Positions 56,701 to 64,000 of a stretch of DNA of 64,000 nt are shown in pieces. The translations under genes were made by a program, and so were the position numbers. Below the pieces are notes generated by a model. It saw nothing but the letters and a program-made list of their open reading frames with translations, did no database searches and had not been told where the DNA came from. Origin of the DNA: Streptomyces alfalfae (lineage in GTDB: Bacteria > Actinomycetota > Actinomycetes > Streptomycetales > Streptomycetaceae); NCBI RefSeq assembly GCF_004127445.1, contig NZ_QEXM01000015.1:62001-126000 (forward strand), written 5' to 3'. Each line of letters opens with the position of its first letter. Position 1 is the stretch's first letter.

Positions 56701-57527
56701 CCGAGGGCCAGCATGGCGACCTGCCCGAGCATGGGCACGGCCTGGAGGGCGGGGGTGTAGCGCGAGTTCAGCTTGATGGTCCGCAGCCGTCCCGCGAAGA
56801 GCTTGCGCCCGACCTCCCGCAGCTTTCCGGTCTCCTGCTCCTCCTGCCCGAAACCCTTCACCACGCGTACGCCGCTGACGGAGCCGTCGACCACTCCGGC
56901 GACGGCGGCGGCCTGGGCCTGCGCGTACCAGGTGGCGGGGTGCAGGCGGGAGCGGGAGCGGCGGGCGATGAACCAGAGGGCGGGGGCGACGGCGAGGGCG
57001 ACGAGGGTGAGCGGCAGGGAGAGCCACGCCATGATCACGAGGGAGATCACGAAGAGCAGGATGTTGCCGATGGTCATCGGCAGCATGAAGAGCAGGCCCT
57101 GGATGAGCTGGAGGTCGCTGGTGGCGCGGCCGACGACCTGCCCGGTGGACAGCTCGTCCTGCCGCCGCCCGTCGAGCTTCGTGATCGTCCCGTACATCTC
57201 GGTGCGCAGGTCGTGCTGGACGTCGAGGGCGAGCCGTCCGCCGTAGTAGCGGCGGATGTAGGTGGCTATGTAGACGAGGACGGCGGCACCGATGAGCGCC
57301 CCCGCCCACGGTCCCATGGACCTGCCGCCGCCCTGGCCGTCCTGCCCGATGACGTCGTCGATGATCACCTTGGTGATCAGCGGTACGAGGGCCATCACGG
57401 CCATGCCGGCGAGCGAGGAGCCGAGCGCGAGCACGACGTCCTTCGGGTACCGCCACGCGTACCCGGTGAGCCTCCTGGCCCAGCTCTTCGCCCCCGGACC
57501 GCCCACGCCGCCCCGTTCCTCCGTCAC
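53787..57527 (-). CDS. Single-chain full-length ABC exporter (two TMD-NBD halves)
   Basis: 1246 residues from GTG 57527, preceded by GGGAGG at 6 bases. Each half has a six-helix TMD and an ABC ATPase. NBD1: Walker A GSSGSGKS (about 380), signature TLSGGQRQR, Walker B LLVLDDATSAVD with Asp511 in place of the catalytic Glu, His in AHRRS. NBD2: Walker A GETGAGKS, signature NLSAGQRQL, Walker B DILLLDEATAALD with Glu1165. A 90-residue linker (DVPEDTSLRAELDAEFDAER onward) joins the halves. The arrangement is that of asymmetric exporters with one active and one degenerate ATP site; substrate probably a drug, lipid or peptide. No accessory gene is adjacent. Confidence 0.93.
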   Translation of the reverse strand: MTEERGGVGGPGAKSWARRLTGYAWRYPKDVVLALGSSLAGMAVMALVPLITKVIIDDVIGQDGQGGGRSMGPWAGALIGAAVLVYIATYIRRYYGGRLALDVQHDLRTEMYGTITKLDGRRQDELSTGQVVGRATSDLQLIQGLLFMLPMTIGNILLFVISLVIMAWLSLPLTLVALAVAPALWFIARRSRSRLHPATWYAQAQAAAVAGVVDGSVSGVRVVKGFGQEEQETGKLREVGRKLFAGRLRTIKLNSRYTPALQAVPMLGQVAMLALGGWLAVRGEITLGTFVAFSTYLAQLVGPVRMLAMVLTVGQQARAGVERVLELIDTEPSMSDGAKELPADAPATVEFDEVGFAYEDDRPVLDGLSFEIAPGETLAVVGSSGSGKSTVSLLLPRFYDVTHGAVLIGGHDVRELTLDSLRAAIGLVPEDSFLFSDTVGANIAYGHPGATREQIEAAARAAQADGFISELPEGYDTKVGEQGLTLSGGQRQRIALARAILTDPRLLVLDDATSAVDARVEHEIHEALRGVMAGRTTLLIAHRRSTLNLADRIAVLDGGRLADIGTHEELEERSPLYRRLLTDPDELGGVSPGHALPVDVPEDTSLRAELDAEFDAERGITPALWTGDREPKDTALSGMPSTPELLAQVDALPPADDKPGIDEARAVTPEESYGLRRLLAGFGLPLLFSLLLVAVDAGMGLLLPVLIRHGIDEGVNQLALGAVWAASGLALAAVAVQWTAQTGEMRMTGRTGERVLYSLRLKIFAQLQRLGLDYYERELTGRIMTRMTTDVDALSTFLQTGLVTAFVSVVTFFGIMVALLVIDVELALVVFATLPLLVVGTYFFRKSSVKAYELARERVSVVNADLQESVAGLRIVQAFRRERSGAERFAENSDSYRQARIRGQWLISVYFPFVQFLSSVAVVAVLVVGAGRVEAGTLTTGALVAYLLYIDLFFAPVQQLSQVFDGYQQATVSLGRIQELLQEPTSTRAADEPAEVSALRGDIAFEDVRFAYTGEEEALSDVNLRIPAGQTVAFVGETGAGKSTLVKLVARFYDPTGGRVTVDGADLRSLDLTSYRHRLGVVPQEAYLFAGTVRDAIAYGRPDATDAQVEAAARAVGAHEMIATLDGGYLHEVTERGRNLSAGQRQLIALARAELVDPDILLLDEATAALDLATEAQVNQATDRIAGKRTTLVVAHRLTTAARADRVVVMDHGRVAEDGTHEELLALDGRYARLWRTFVGEPVEAA

Positions 57528-57630
57528 GTGCTGCCTCCCGTAGACCTGACCTGCCGAGAGGCCCAACGCGGCGGGCGGCGGATTTCATCCCGCCGCAACG
57601 AAGTGGGGGCGGAAAGGCGCGGGCTTTCGG

Positions 57631-58563
57631 TCAGCTTCCGTGGCTCGCGGGGACGTGCCGCCGTGCTGCGGACGCCAGGTCCTTGTGGATGACTCGGGCC
57701 ACGCCCTGGATCGTGGCGACGCCGTAGTCCATGGTCGTGTTGCCGTGGGTGAGCACGGACAGCGTGTAGTCGTGGCCGCCGCCGTGGAACGCGCCGATGC
57801 TGTGCACGCGCCAGCCGTGCGTCGACCGCTTGAGCCAGCCGTTCTTGACGTGCTTCGAGACGCCGGACGGCGCGCCTGCGGGGGTGCCCCAGCGCTGCGC
57901 GGGGACGACCTCGCCCATCAGTTCCAGAACGTACGAGCGGGAGGGGCCGGTCAGCACGGTGTTCTCGCCGGTGACCAGGGCGAGGAGCCGCTGCTCGTCC
58001 GTGGCGTTGATACGGGTGAGCCCCCAGGAGCCGCCGGCGCCGGGCACGGTGCCGCTCATCCCGGCGGCCCGCAGGAAACCCTTCACCCCGGCCGCACCGC
58101 CGAGCTGCCGCCACAGGGTGCTGGTGGCCGCGTTGTCGGACTTGGTGATCATGGCGGTGGCGAGGCTCTTCTCCCGGGCCGACAGTGCCCGCCCGGACTT
58201 CTGGGCGTCCCACAGGAGCGCGGCGAGGACGGTCACCTTGACGACGCTGGCCGAGTCGAACGAGCTGTGCCCGCGCAGGGAGCAGGCGGTGTGCGTGGTC
58301 CGGTCGTGGAACCCGACCGCCACGGTGCCCTTGCGGTTCTTGAGCGCGGCGGTGATGTGTTTCCTCAGCTCGGGGGCGAGCCCGGCCCGGGCGGAGGTGC
58401 AGGTCACCTTCGGTGCGGCGACGGCCGCGGCGGGGGCGGCGGCCGTGACCGCACCGAACGGCACGAGGACGGCCGCGGCGAGGCTCGCGGAGAGCACGCG
58501 GGCGCGCCTGGACATCGAGAGCACGCGGGCGCGCCCGGCTATCCCGGATGCCGGGTGAGTCAT
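57631..58563 (-). CDS. Secreted class A beta-lactamase-fold serine hydrolase
   Basis: 310 residues from ATG 58563. The signal peptide is unusual in containing two copies of RARVLS. Penicillin-recognising motifs: SxxK at Ser106-Lys109 (SASVVK), Ser142-Asp-Asn144, and Lys240-Asn-Gly in place of KTG. The family Glu166 region (ExxLN) is not seen; GLTRINATDEQRLL occupies it. Two cysteines (55 and 94). It belongs to the serine hydrolase relatives of class A beta-lactamases found in Streptomyces and is more likely a peptidase or esterase than a drug-resistance enzyme. Secreted. Confidence 0.85.
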   Translation of the reverse strand: MTHPASGIAGRARVLSMSRRARVLSASLAAAVLVPFGAVTAAAPAAAVAAPKVTCTSARAGLAPELRKHITAALKNRKGTVAVGFHDRTTHTACSLRGHSSFDSASVVKVTVLAALLWDAQKSGRALSAREKSLATAMITKSDNAATSTLWRQLGGAAGVKGFLRAAGMSGTVPGAGGSWGLTRINATDEQRLLALVTGENTVLTGPSRSYVLELMGEVVPAQRWGTPAGAPSGVSKHVKNGWLKRSTHGWRVHSIGAFHGGGHDYTLSVLTHGNTTMDYGVATIQGVARVIHKDLASAARRHVPASHGS

Positions 58564-58638
58564 GGATGGTTCCCGTTCCCTTGGGGGTCCGTGGACGCTA
58601 TCCGAAAGGCGCCCCTGCCAGAAAACGGCCTCCACCGG

Positions 58639-58980
58639 CTACGCCTCGCGCTCCTCCCCGAAATCGCCGCCGTTCCGGGCCCCGGGGAGACGGTCCCCTC
58701 GGCTGCGTGCGATACGACTCACATCCCGCAGCGACTCGGCGAGGCGAGCGGCCAGGTAGCGGAGCTGCGGCGCGGTGGCCGTCGGGTCACCAGCCAGGTC
58801 ACCGGCGTGCGCGAGGATCTGGTCGGCCATGCCGAGCTGGACGGATTCGACGCGGTCGGCGACGCGGGAGACGTGACCGGTTCCGTCACCGACGAGGTAA
58901 CAGGGGCGGCCGTCGGAGGTGGACCAGGGAAGAAGCCGGGGCCGGGTGGCCGCCCCCGTGTCGTGGCTGTGGTGGATCAC
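58639..58980 (-). CDS. Conserved Streptomyces small protein in the XRE/DUF397 cassette
   Basis: 113 residues from GTG 58980, with GAGGTGG 6 bases upstream and a 4-base overlap with the preceding small gene. The sequence begins VIHHSHDTGAATRPRLLPWS and continues with DGRPCYLVGDGTGHVSRVAD and an amphipathic helix VQLGMADQILAHAGDLAGD; LAARLAESLRDVSRIARSRG is another helix. I remember closely similar proteins encoded beside XRE/DUF397 pairs in many Streptomyces. Cytoplasmic, no catalytic motif; probably a regulatory partner. Confidence 0.75.
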   Translation of the reverse strand: MIHHSHDTGAATRPRLLPWSTSDGRPCYLVGDGTGHVSRVADRVESVQLGMADQILAHAGDLAGDPTATAPQLRYLAARLAESLRDVSRIARSRGDRLPGARNGGDFGEEREA

Positions 58981-59132
58981 GCGACCACCTCGACACCGCG
59001 GGTGGTGACGTGCGGGAACGGCCTGCGGGGCACGGGGCGGCGCGCTCCCTCGGACAGCCGGTGCCGCCCGGCGGCGGGCCACGGCAGCCGCGGCAGCGGC
59101 TCGATGGGACGGCGGCGCAGGGGGTGCGGCAT
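58977..59132 (-). CDS. 51-residue basic protein coupled to the downstream small gene
   Basis: ATG 59132 (MPHPLRRRPIEPLPRLPW) to TGA at 58977; GGAG lies 9 bases upstream. The stop overlaps the start of the next gene by 4 bases (GTGA). Highly basic and proline-rich, ending FPHVTTRGVEVVA. Too short for most ORF tables but the overlap, reading-frame fit and recall of a similar upstream peptide in other Streptomyces support it. It lies opposite the XRE gene promoter, 136 bases from its start. Confidence 0.55.
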   Translation of the reverse strand: MPHPLRRRPIEPLPRLPWPAAGRHRLSEGARRPVPRRPFPHVTTRGVEVVA

Positions 59133-59268
59133 GGCGTCAACTCCGGTTGTGGCGGGGAGCTACGCACAGACACCGCTGCGTAGCGATGCGCTCACACAGT
59201 GCGACAGGCCGGTCTAGGCTCGCCAGAGGGTCGGATGTGCCAAGGCATCTGTCACACGGGAGTTGACG

Positions 59269-60063
59269 ATGAGCAACATCTATGGGGACTGGTTGCGGGC
59301 CCAACGTGAGGCGGCGGGCCTGACGCAGCAGGAGCTGGCCACGGCGACCGTCATGACGCGTTCGCACATCGCGCACATCGAGGCGGGCCGCCGGCTCCCC
59401 TCCAAGGAGGACGCGCGACGCCTGGACAAGGCGCTGAACACGGGGAACGTACTGAGCAGCTTTCTGCCGGATGACGATACGGCGGTGGCGGAGTACTTCC
59501 AGTCGGCGCTGCAACTCGAACAACAGGCGACGATGATCAGGGAGTTCGCCCTGTCGTTCGTCCCCGGCATCCTCCAGACGGAGGGGTACGCGCGTGCGGT
59601 TCTGGGCACGTCGTTCCCTCCTGTGAGTGAAGAGGAATGTGACAGGCGCCTTGTCACACGCCTGGAGCGCGCGAAGATCCTCGCGGACCCGGTGACGCCC
59701 GTAGTGTGGGTGCTGCTTGATGAGGCGGTGCTGCACCGGGTCGTTGGTGGCCCCCGCGTGATGGCGGAGCAGATCGACCATCTCGTATGCCTCGCCGAAA
59801 GCCGTCGCATCCAGGTGCACGTGGTGCCGTTCACGTTGGGGCTCCACCCTCTCTTGAACAACATGCTCACGCTGATGTGGTTCGAGGACCAACCGCCTAT
59901 GGCGTACGGGGAGGGCCTATACATGGGGAGGATTCACGACAGCCCGTCCGTAGTCCAGGAACTGCAACACCGCTACGATTTCGCATTGGCCAACGCGCTC
60001 CCCCGTAGCGAGACATTGACTCTTCTCCGGGCAACAGCAAAGGGATACCTAGACCATGACTGA
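59269..60063 (+). CDS. XRE-family helix-turn-helix regulator with DUF5753-type domain
   Basis: 264 residues, ATG 59269 with GGGAG 8 bases upstream. HTH: LRAQREAAGLTQQELATATV then MTRSHIAHIEAGRRLPSKED. The C-terminal part (LEQQATMIREFALSFVPGIL, QTEGYARAVLGTSFPPVSEE, RQVHVVPFTLG-like stretch) is the domain common to the WhiJ/AbaA-type regulators that are paired with DUF397 proteins in Streptomyces. Such pairs control development or antibiotic genes locally, and some act like toxin-antitoxin modules. The 3' end overlaps the DUF397 gene by 8 bases. Confidence 0.92.
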   Translation: MSNIYGDWLRAQREAAGLTQQELATATVMTRSHIAHIEAGRRLPSKEDARRLDKALNTGNVLSSFLPDDDTAVAEYFQSALQLEQQATMIREFALSFVPGILQTEGYARAVLGTSFPPVSEEECDRRLVTRLERAKILADPVTPVVWVLLDEAVLHRVVGGPRVMAEQIDHLVCLAESRRIQVHVVPFTLGLHPLLNNMLTLMWFEDQPPMAYGEGLYMGRIHDSPSVVQELQHRYDFALANALPRSETLTLLRATAKGYLDHD

Positions 60064-60277
60064 GCGAACCATCCCGAACGCGGCAGCGCTGACCGGCTGG
60101 CGGAAGTCCTCCTACAGCAACGACCAAGCCGGCAGCTGCGTCGAGGTCCAGGACGGCCACCCGACAGGCGTCCCCGTCCGCGACTCCAAAACCCCCAACG
60201 GCCCGGCCCTGCTCTTCCCGTCCCCGGACTGGTCGGCATTCGTCACGGCGCTGAAGGCCGGACGCCTGGCCCCGTGA
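60056..60277 (+). CDS. DUF397 domain protein
   Basis: 73 residues. Typical DUF397: ALTGWRKSSYSNDQAGSCVE, VQDGHPTGVPVRDSKTPNGP and the closing FPSPDWSAFVTALKAGRLAP. It overlaps the XRE gene by 8 bases, so the pair is translationally coupled. The protein is thought to bind its XRE partner; DUF397 proteins have been described as antitoxin-like or co-regulators. Confidence 0.94.
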   Translation: MTERTIPNAAALTGWRKSSYSNDQAGSCVEVQDGHPTGVPVRDSKTPNGPALLFPSPDWSAFVTALKAGRLAP

Positions 60278-60303
60278 GCCGCGCCCGGACGTGGCAAGAA
60301 AGC

Positions 60304-60340
60304 TCCGGTGACACGCCGTAAAAACCGGGGTGTCACCGGA
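60304..60340. terminator. Bidirectional hairpin between DUF397 and ThDP-enzyme genes
   Basis: TCCGGTGACAC (60304-60314) and GTGTCACCGGA (60330-60340) pair perfectly over 11 bases; the loop contains AAAAA. It lies 26 bases after the DUF397 stop and 20 after the leftward ThDP-enzyme stop, so it can serve both convergent transcripts. Confidence 0.8.
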
Positions 60341-60360
60341 ACTCTTCCGCAGCCCGCCCC

Positions 60361-62046
60361 TCAGAGATGCGTCGGCTCGAACATCCGCAGGACCGCCGGG
60401 AGCACCACCACCGACGGGCCCGGCTCGGCCAAGGCCTTCGCCAGGTCGGCCCGCAGCGTCTCCGGCGATGACCGTACGCCCGGGACCCCGAAGGACTCCG
60501 CGAGGGCGACGAAGTCGGGCCGCGTCAGTTCCGTCGCCGTCGCCTCGCCGAACGCGTCCGACATGTACTCCCGCAGGATGCCGTAGCCCCCGTCGTCGAC
60601 GATCAGCCAGGTCACCGGCAGGTCGTACTGCCTGGCCGTGGCCAGCTCGGCTATCGAGTACATCGCGCCGCCGTCGCCCGAGACCGCCAGGACCGGGTGG
60701 GAGGGGTCGGCGATCGCCGCGCCGAGGGCGGCGGGGAAGCCGTAGCCCAGGCCGCCCGCGCCCTGCGCCGAGTGCATGGTGTTCGGGCGCCGCGCGTCGA
60801 AGGCGGACCAGGCCCAGTAGGCGAGGATCGTCATGTCCCAGAAGGAGGGCGACGCGTCGGGCAGGGCCGCCCGGACGGAGGCCAGGACCTCCTGCTCCAG
60901 CGTGAGGTCCTGTGCCGCGATCCGCTCGCGGACCTTCGCCAGGACCGTCGTGACCCGCTCGGGCGCCCGGGGGTCCTCCCTCGGCGCCTCGATCGTCTCC
61001 AGGAGCGCGGAGAGCGCGAGCCGCGCGTCCGCGTGGATGCCGAGCGCCGGGTGGTTGGACTCCAGCTTGCCCGCGTCGGCCTCGATCTGGACGACCCGGC
61101 CGCGCGGCGTGAACGTGTGGTAGTTCGACGACAGTTCGCCGAGCCCGGAGCCGACCACCAGCAGGACGTCCGCGTCCTCCAGGAAGTCCGTCATGTGGCG
61201 GTCCTCCAGCCAGGACTGGAGGGACAGCGGATGCTCCCAGGGGAAGGCGCCCTTGCCGCCGAACGTCGTGATCACGGGGGCGTCCACCAGCTCCGCCAGG
61301 GCGAGGAGCTTGCCGGAGGCGTCCGCGCGCACGACGCCGCCGCCCGCGATGATCGCCGGGCGCTCGGCCCGGGACAGCAGGTCGGCGGCGACGGCGGTCA
61401 GCTCGGGGCGCGGCACGACCTCGTCGGGCGTGGCGTCCATGGCGGTGACCACCGGCAGCGACGTCGGGGCGAGCAGCACGTCCTGCGGGATCTCCACCCA
61501 GACCGGGCCGTGCGGTGCCGTCAGCGCCGACTCCCAGGCCGCCGCGATCGCGGAGGGGATCTGCGAGGGCGTCCGGACCGTGTGGACGGACTTCACGACG
61601 TCCCGGAAGGACGCCTGCTGGTCGCGCAGCTCGTGGAGGTACCCGTGGCGTCCGCCGCCGAGCCCCGCCACCGGGACCTGGCTGCCGATCGCCAGCACGG
61701 GCGAGGAGCCCGCCGCCGCCTCCTGGAGCGCGGCCAGCGACATGAGCGCGCCGGGCCCGGTGGAGAGCAGCAGCGGGGCCACCTCACCGGTGATCCTGCC
61801 GTACGCGTCCGCCGCGAACCCCGTGTTGTTCTCGACGCGCAGCCCCACGTACGACAGCGAGGAGCGGCGCAGGGCGTCGAACATGCCGAGCGCGTGCTGG
61901 CCCGGCAGTCCGAAGACGGTGGTCGCGCCGAGCCCGGACAGGGTCTCCACGACGAGGTCGCCGCCGTTGCGCCCCGGGGGCGGGTTCAGCGCGGCCTCGG
62001 TCTGGGCGGCCGTGGGCCGGAGGACTGCGTCGTGGTCGTGGCTCAC
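60361..62046 (-). CDS. ThDP-dependent enzyme (acetolactate synthase/benzoylformate decarboxylase-like)
   Basis: 561 residues. Pyrimidine domain with [20 protein letters not shown] and catalytic Glu in [19 protein letters not shown]; ThDP-binding [20 protein letters not shown] with YGILREY. The ATG at 62046 overlaps the agmatinase stop by 4 bases, so they are coupled. No acetolactate synthase regulatory partner or quinone-binding site is visible. Likely a decarboxylase or carboligase acting on a keto-acid derived from the agmatinase or guanidino pathway; the substrate is unknown. Last gene of the unit. Confidence 0.88.
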   Translation of the reverse strand: MSHDHDAVLRPTAAQTEAALNPPPGRNGGDLVVETLSGLGATTVFGLPGQHALGMFDALRRSSLSYVGLRVENNTGFAADAYGRITGEVAPLLLSTGPGALMSLAALQEAAAGSSPVLAIGSQVPVAGLGGGRHGYLHELRDQQASFRDVVKSVHTVRTPSQIPSAIAAAWESALTAPHGPVWVEIPQDVLLAPTSLPVVTAMDATPDEVVPRPELTAVAADLLSRAERPAIIAGGGVVRADASGKLLALAELVDAPVITTFGGKGAFPWEHPLSLQSWLEDRHMTDFLEDADVLLVVGSGLGELSSNYHTFTPRGRVVQIEADAGKLESNHPALGIHADARLALSALLETIEAPREDPRAPERVTTVLAKVRERIAAQDLTLEQEVLASVRAALPDASPSFWDMTILAYWAWSAFDARRPNTMHSAQGAGGLGYGFPAALGAAIADPSHPVLAVSGDGGAMYSIAELATARQYDLPVTWLIVDDGGYGILREYMSDAFGEATATELTRPDFVALAESFGVPGVRSSPETLRADLAKALAEPGPSVVVLPAVLRMFEPTHL

Positions 62047-63044
62047 CGCTCGCTCACCGCCTGACGGGGCACGCGGGCCTCGGCGATCTGGCGGGACATG
62101 ATCGTCGTCAGTTCGTACGCCGTGTGGGAGGCGGCGACCGCGGTGATCTCCGCGTGGTCGTAGGCCGGGGCGACCTCCACGACGTCGGCGGAGACGAGGT
62201 TGCAGGAGGCCAGGCCGCGCAGGATCTCCAGGAGCTCGCGGGAGGTCATGCCGCCGGCCTCGGGGGTGCCGGTGCCGGGGGCGTGGGCCGGGTCGAGGCA
62301 GTCGATGTCGATCGAGATGTACAGCGGGCGGTCGCCGATGCGCTGGCGGAGCTGGTCGGCGACCTCGTCGGCGCCGCGGCGGTAGATGTCCGCCGAGGTG
62401 ACGATGCCGAAGCCCATCTTCTCGTCGTCGGTGAGGTCCTGCTTGCCGTACAGCGGGCCGCGGGTGCCGACGTGGGAGAGCGCCTCGGTGTCGAGGATGC
62501 CCTCCTCGACGGCCCTGCGGAACGGCGTGCCGTGCGTGTACTCCGCGCCGAAGTAGGTGTCCCAGGTGTCCAGGTGGGCGTCGAAGTGCAGCAGGGCGAC
62601 CGGACCGTGCTTCTTGGCGACCGAGCGGAGCAGCGGCAGGGCGATGGTGTGGTCGCCGCCGAGGGTCATCATGCGGGCGCCGGAACCGAGCAGGTCGTCG
62701 GCGGCGGCCTCGATCGTCTCCACCGCTTCGTTGATGTTGAACGGGTTGGCGGCTATGTCACCCGCGTCGGCGACCTGGGCGAGCGCGAAGGGCGAGGCGT
62801 CCTGCGCGGGGTTGTAGGGACGCAGGAGGCGGGAGGCCTCGCGGATCGCGTTGCCGCCGAAGCGGGCTCCCGGGCGGTAGGAGACGCCGGTGTCGAAGGG
62901 CACGCCGACCACCGCGACGTCCGTCTTGCCGCCGACCTCGTCGAGGCGGGGCAGCCGCGCGTACGTCGCCGGACCCGCGTACCGGGGGATGCGGGACGAG
63001 TCGACGGGTCCGCGGGGGGTCGTCGGGGTCTCGGCGCTGCTCAT
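62043..63044 (-). CDS. speB: Agmatinase-family ureohydrolase
   Basis: 333 residues from ATG 63044, with AGGAGG 8 bases upstream. Two-manganese ureohydrolase: [36 protein letters not shown], and [20 protein letters not shown]. It hydrolyses a guanidino compound to an amine and urea; agmatine is the default, guanidinobutyrate or another substrate is possible because the family is not resolved by these motifs. The gene overlaps the ThDP enzyme gene (4 bases) and lies 122 bases downstream of a symporter gene on the same strand. Confidence 0.9.
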   Translation of the reverse strand: MSSAETPTTPRGPVDSSRIPRYAGPATYARLPRLDEVGGKTDVAVVGVPFDTGVSYRPGARFGGNAIREASRLLRPYNPAQDASPFALAQVADAGDIAANPFNINEAVETIEAAADDLLGSGARMMTLGGDHTIALPLLRSVAKKHGPVALLHFDAHLDTWDTYFGAEYTHGTPFRRAVEEGILDTEALSHVGTRGPLYGKQDLTDDEKMGFGIVTSADIYRRGADEVADQLRQRIGDRPLYISIDIDCLDPAHAPGTGTPEAGGMTSRELLEILRGLASCNLVSADVVEVAPAYDHAEITAVAASHTAYELTTIMSRQIAEARVPRQAVSER

Positions 63045-63166
63045 GGTCGGTTTCCTCCTGCTGGTGCGAGTACTGCGTTTCAAGTGTCGCGCGGCCCACT
63101 GACAATCGGGTCCGGCATCGGGCCGGCGCCGGGTCGGGCATCGGGCCGCGCGAGGATCAGGGCCCT

Positions 63167-64000
63167 CTAGACGGTCACCGGAACGTCCGCCTCCGGCTCC
63201 GCGCCCCGGCCGGCCAGGCGTTCGCGCCAGGCGGCGAGGACCGCGGCGTCGGTGGGCCTGGTGGCGAGGGAGACGGCGACGTACACGGCGAGGGAGATCA
63301 ACAGCCCGTAGTAGACGGGCTCGTTGGCGAGGATGCCGTAGCCCCACATGAGGCCGATGACGGACAGGCCGCCGGCGACCACGGCCGCGAGGGCGCCCGC
63401 CGCCGTGCCGCGCCGCCACAGCAGCCCGCCGAGGATCGGCACGAGCAGGCCGCCGACGAGCAGGTTGTAGGCGACGGTCAGGGCCTCGACGACGTCGTTG
63501 AGCGCGATGGCGATGAGGATCACGGCGACGCCCATGGCGAGGATGAAGGCGCGGTTGCCCTTCACCTCGTCGTGCGCCTCCTCGCCGGAGCCGGCCTTCA
63601 CGACGCCCCGCAGCCGCGACCAGATGTCGTTGTTGGCGACGGTCGCGCAGGCGATCAGGGCGCCGGACGACGTCGACATCACGGCGGCGAGCGCGGCGGC
63701 GAGGACGAGGCCGCGCACACCGACGGGGAGTTCGTCCTTGACGATGGTCGCGAACGCGGCGTCGGCGCTCGGCAGCTTGGGGTACATCACCTTGGCGGCC
63801 GTGCCGATGACGGCGCCCGCGATGGCGTAGACCAGGCAGTACGTGCCGGCGACGGTGCCTCCGTAGCGGGCGACCCTGTCGCTGCGGGCGGTGAAGACGC
63901 GCTGCCAGATGTCCTGCCCGATGAGCATCCCGAAGGTGTAGATCAGCACGTACGTGAAGATCGTCTCGCCGCCGACGCCCAGCGGGTCGAAGTACTCGGT
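63167..64000 (-). CDS. Sodium:solute symporter (SSS family), C-terminal part
   Basis: Runs off the right edge; 277 codons of the 3' part are visible. Membrane protein with [20 protein letters not shown], then [20 protein letters not shown] and [36 protein letters not shown], which is the characteristic helix 8-9 region of SSS/LeuT-fold symporters. It probably takes up the guanidino compound or another organic substrate handled by agmatinase and the ThDP enzyme downstream. The C-terminal extension ([20 protein letters not shown]) is typical of the family. Confidence 0.92.
   Translation of the reverse strand, partial: TEYFDPLGVGGETIFTYVLIYTFGMLIGQDIWQRVFTARSDRVARYGGTVAGTYCLVYAIAGAVIGTAAKVMYPKLPSADAAFATIVKDELPVGVRGLVLAAALAAVMSTSSGALIACATVANNDIWSRLRGVVKAGSGEEAHDEVKGNRAFILAMGVAVILIAIALNDVVEALTVAYNLLVGGLLVPILGGLLWRRGTAAGALAAVVAGGLSVIGLMWGYGILANEPVYYGLLISLAVYVAVSLATRPTDAAVLAAWRERLAGRGAEPEADVPVTV

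Noticed and set aside
57631..58563. Beta-lactam resistance gene
   Set aside because: Missing Glu166-type residue and KNG in place of KTG make resistance unlikely; reported as a serine hydrolase.
60299..60360. Hairpin as a riboswitch for the ThDP enzyme
   Set aside because: It lies downstream of that gene, between two convergent stops, so a terminator is the simpler reading.

Overview
The window is about 73% G+C, uses GTG starts and GGAGG-type ribosome binding sites freely, and carries typical actinomycete families (TQXA/TED surface protein, DUF397/XRE pair, Cgl0159-type inositol gene, DUF993, two common Streptomyces intergenic repeats). It reads as the chromosome of a Streptomyces species, from a conserved core or core-proximal region rather than an obvious mobile island. 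I see no transposase, integrase, phage gene, rRNA or CRISPR array. About 50 protein genes and one tRNA (Arg, anticodon TCT) are supported; the first and last genes run off the window.

Layout. 1-6.6 kb: a thioester-domain-like secreted protein (partial), an Ssb paralogue, two adjacent membrane/dynamin-like GTPases, tRNA-Arg, a lipoprotein with three two-cysteine repeats, and a VOC protein. 6.7-16.3 kb: a long-chain acyl-CoA ligase, an SCP2-domain protein, an AftB-like GT-C membrane glycosyltransferase, a Tat-exported GH2 beta-galactosidase and a VWFA lipoprotein. 16.4-22.8 kb: an ABC permease coupled to a very unusual protein that fuses an exported CocE-like hydrolase to an ABC ATPase, then a threonine-synthase-like enzyme and an APC permease.

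23.1-30.4 kb: a myo-inositol catabolic cluster, iolC-Cgl0159-iolB-iolD-mmsA on the minus strand with a strong terminator, and a divergent iolE. No iolG or inositol transporter lies next to it. 30.5-33.9 kb: a small helix-turn-helix gene behind a near-perfect 42-bp palindrome, then a CsoR-box-controlled copZ-copA copper efflux unit. 34-38 kb: citrate synthase and RecD2 helicase with notable G-rich and palindromic intergenic DNA.

38.3-42.6 kb: a three-gene translationally coupled sugar operon (Gfo/Idh dehydrogenase, DUF993 aldolase-like protein, TIM-barrel isomerase) with a divergent LacI regulator and operator. 42.7-48.8 kb: MocR regulator/LysE exporter and EamA exporter/LysR regulator divergent pairs, a MarR-GNAT fusion and another TIM-barrel isomerase. 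49-58.6 kb: GH3 hexosaminidase-like enzyme, secreted S37 peptidase, small secreted proteins, a single-chain full ABC exporter with one degenerate ATP site, and a penicillin-recognising-type secreted hydrolase. 58.6-60.3 kb: an XRE/DUF397 cassette with two coupled small genes. 60.4-64 kb: a probable three-gene catabolic unit (sodium symporter, agmatinase, ThDP enzyme).

The strongest leads for something undescribed are the hydrolase-ABC fusion, the DUF993 sugar operon, the agmatinase-ThDP-symporter unit, the palindrome-controlled small regulator, and the thioester-domain protein in which the expected cysteine is serine. All functional statements come from reading motifs and recalling families; no database search was run.
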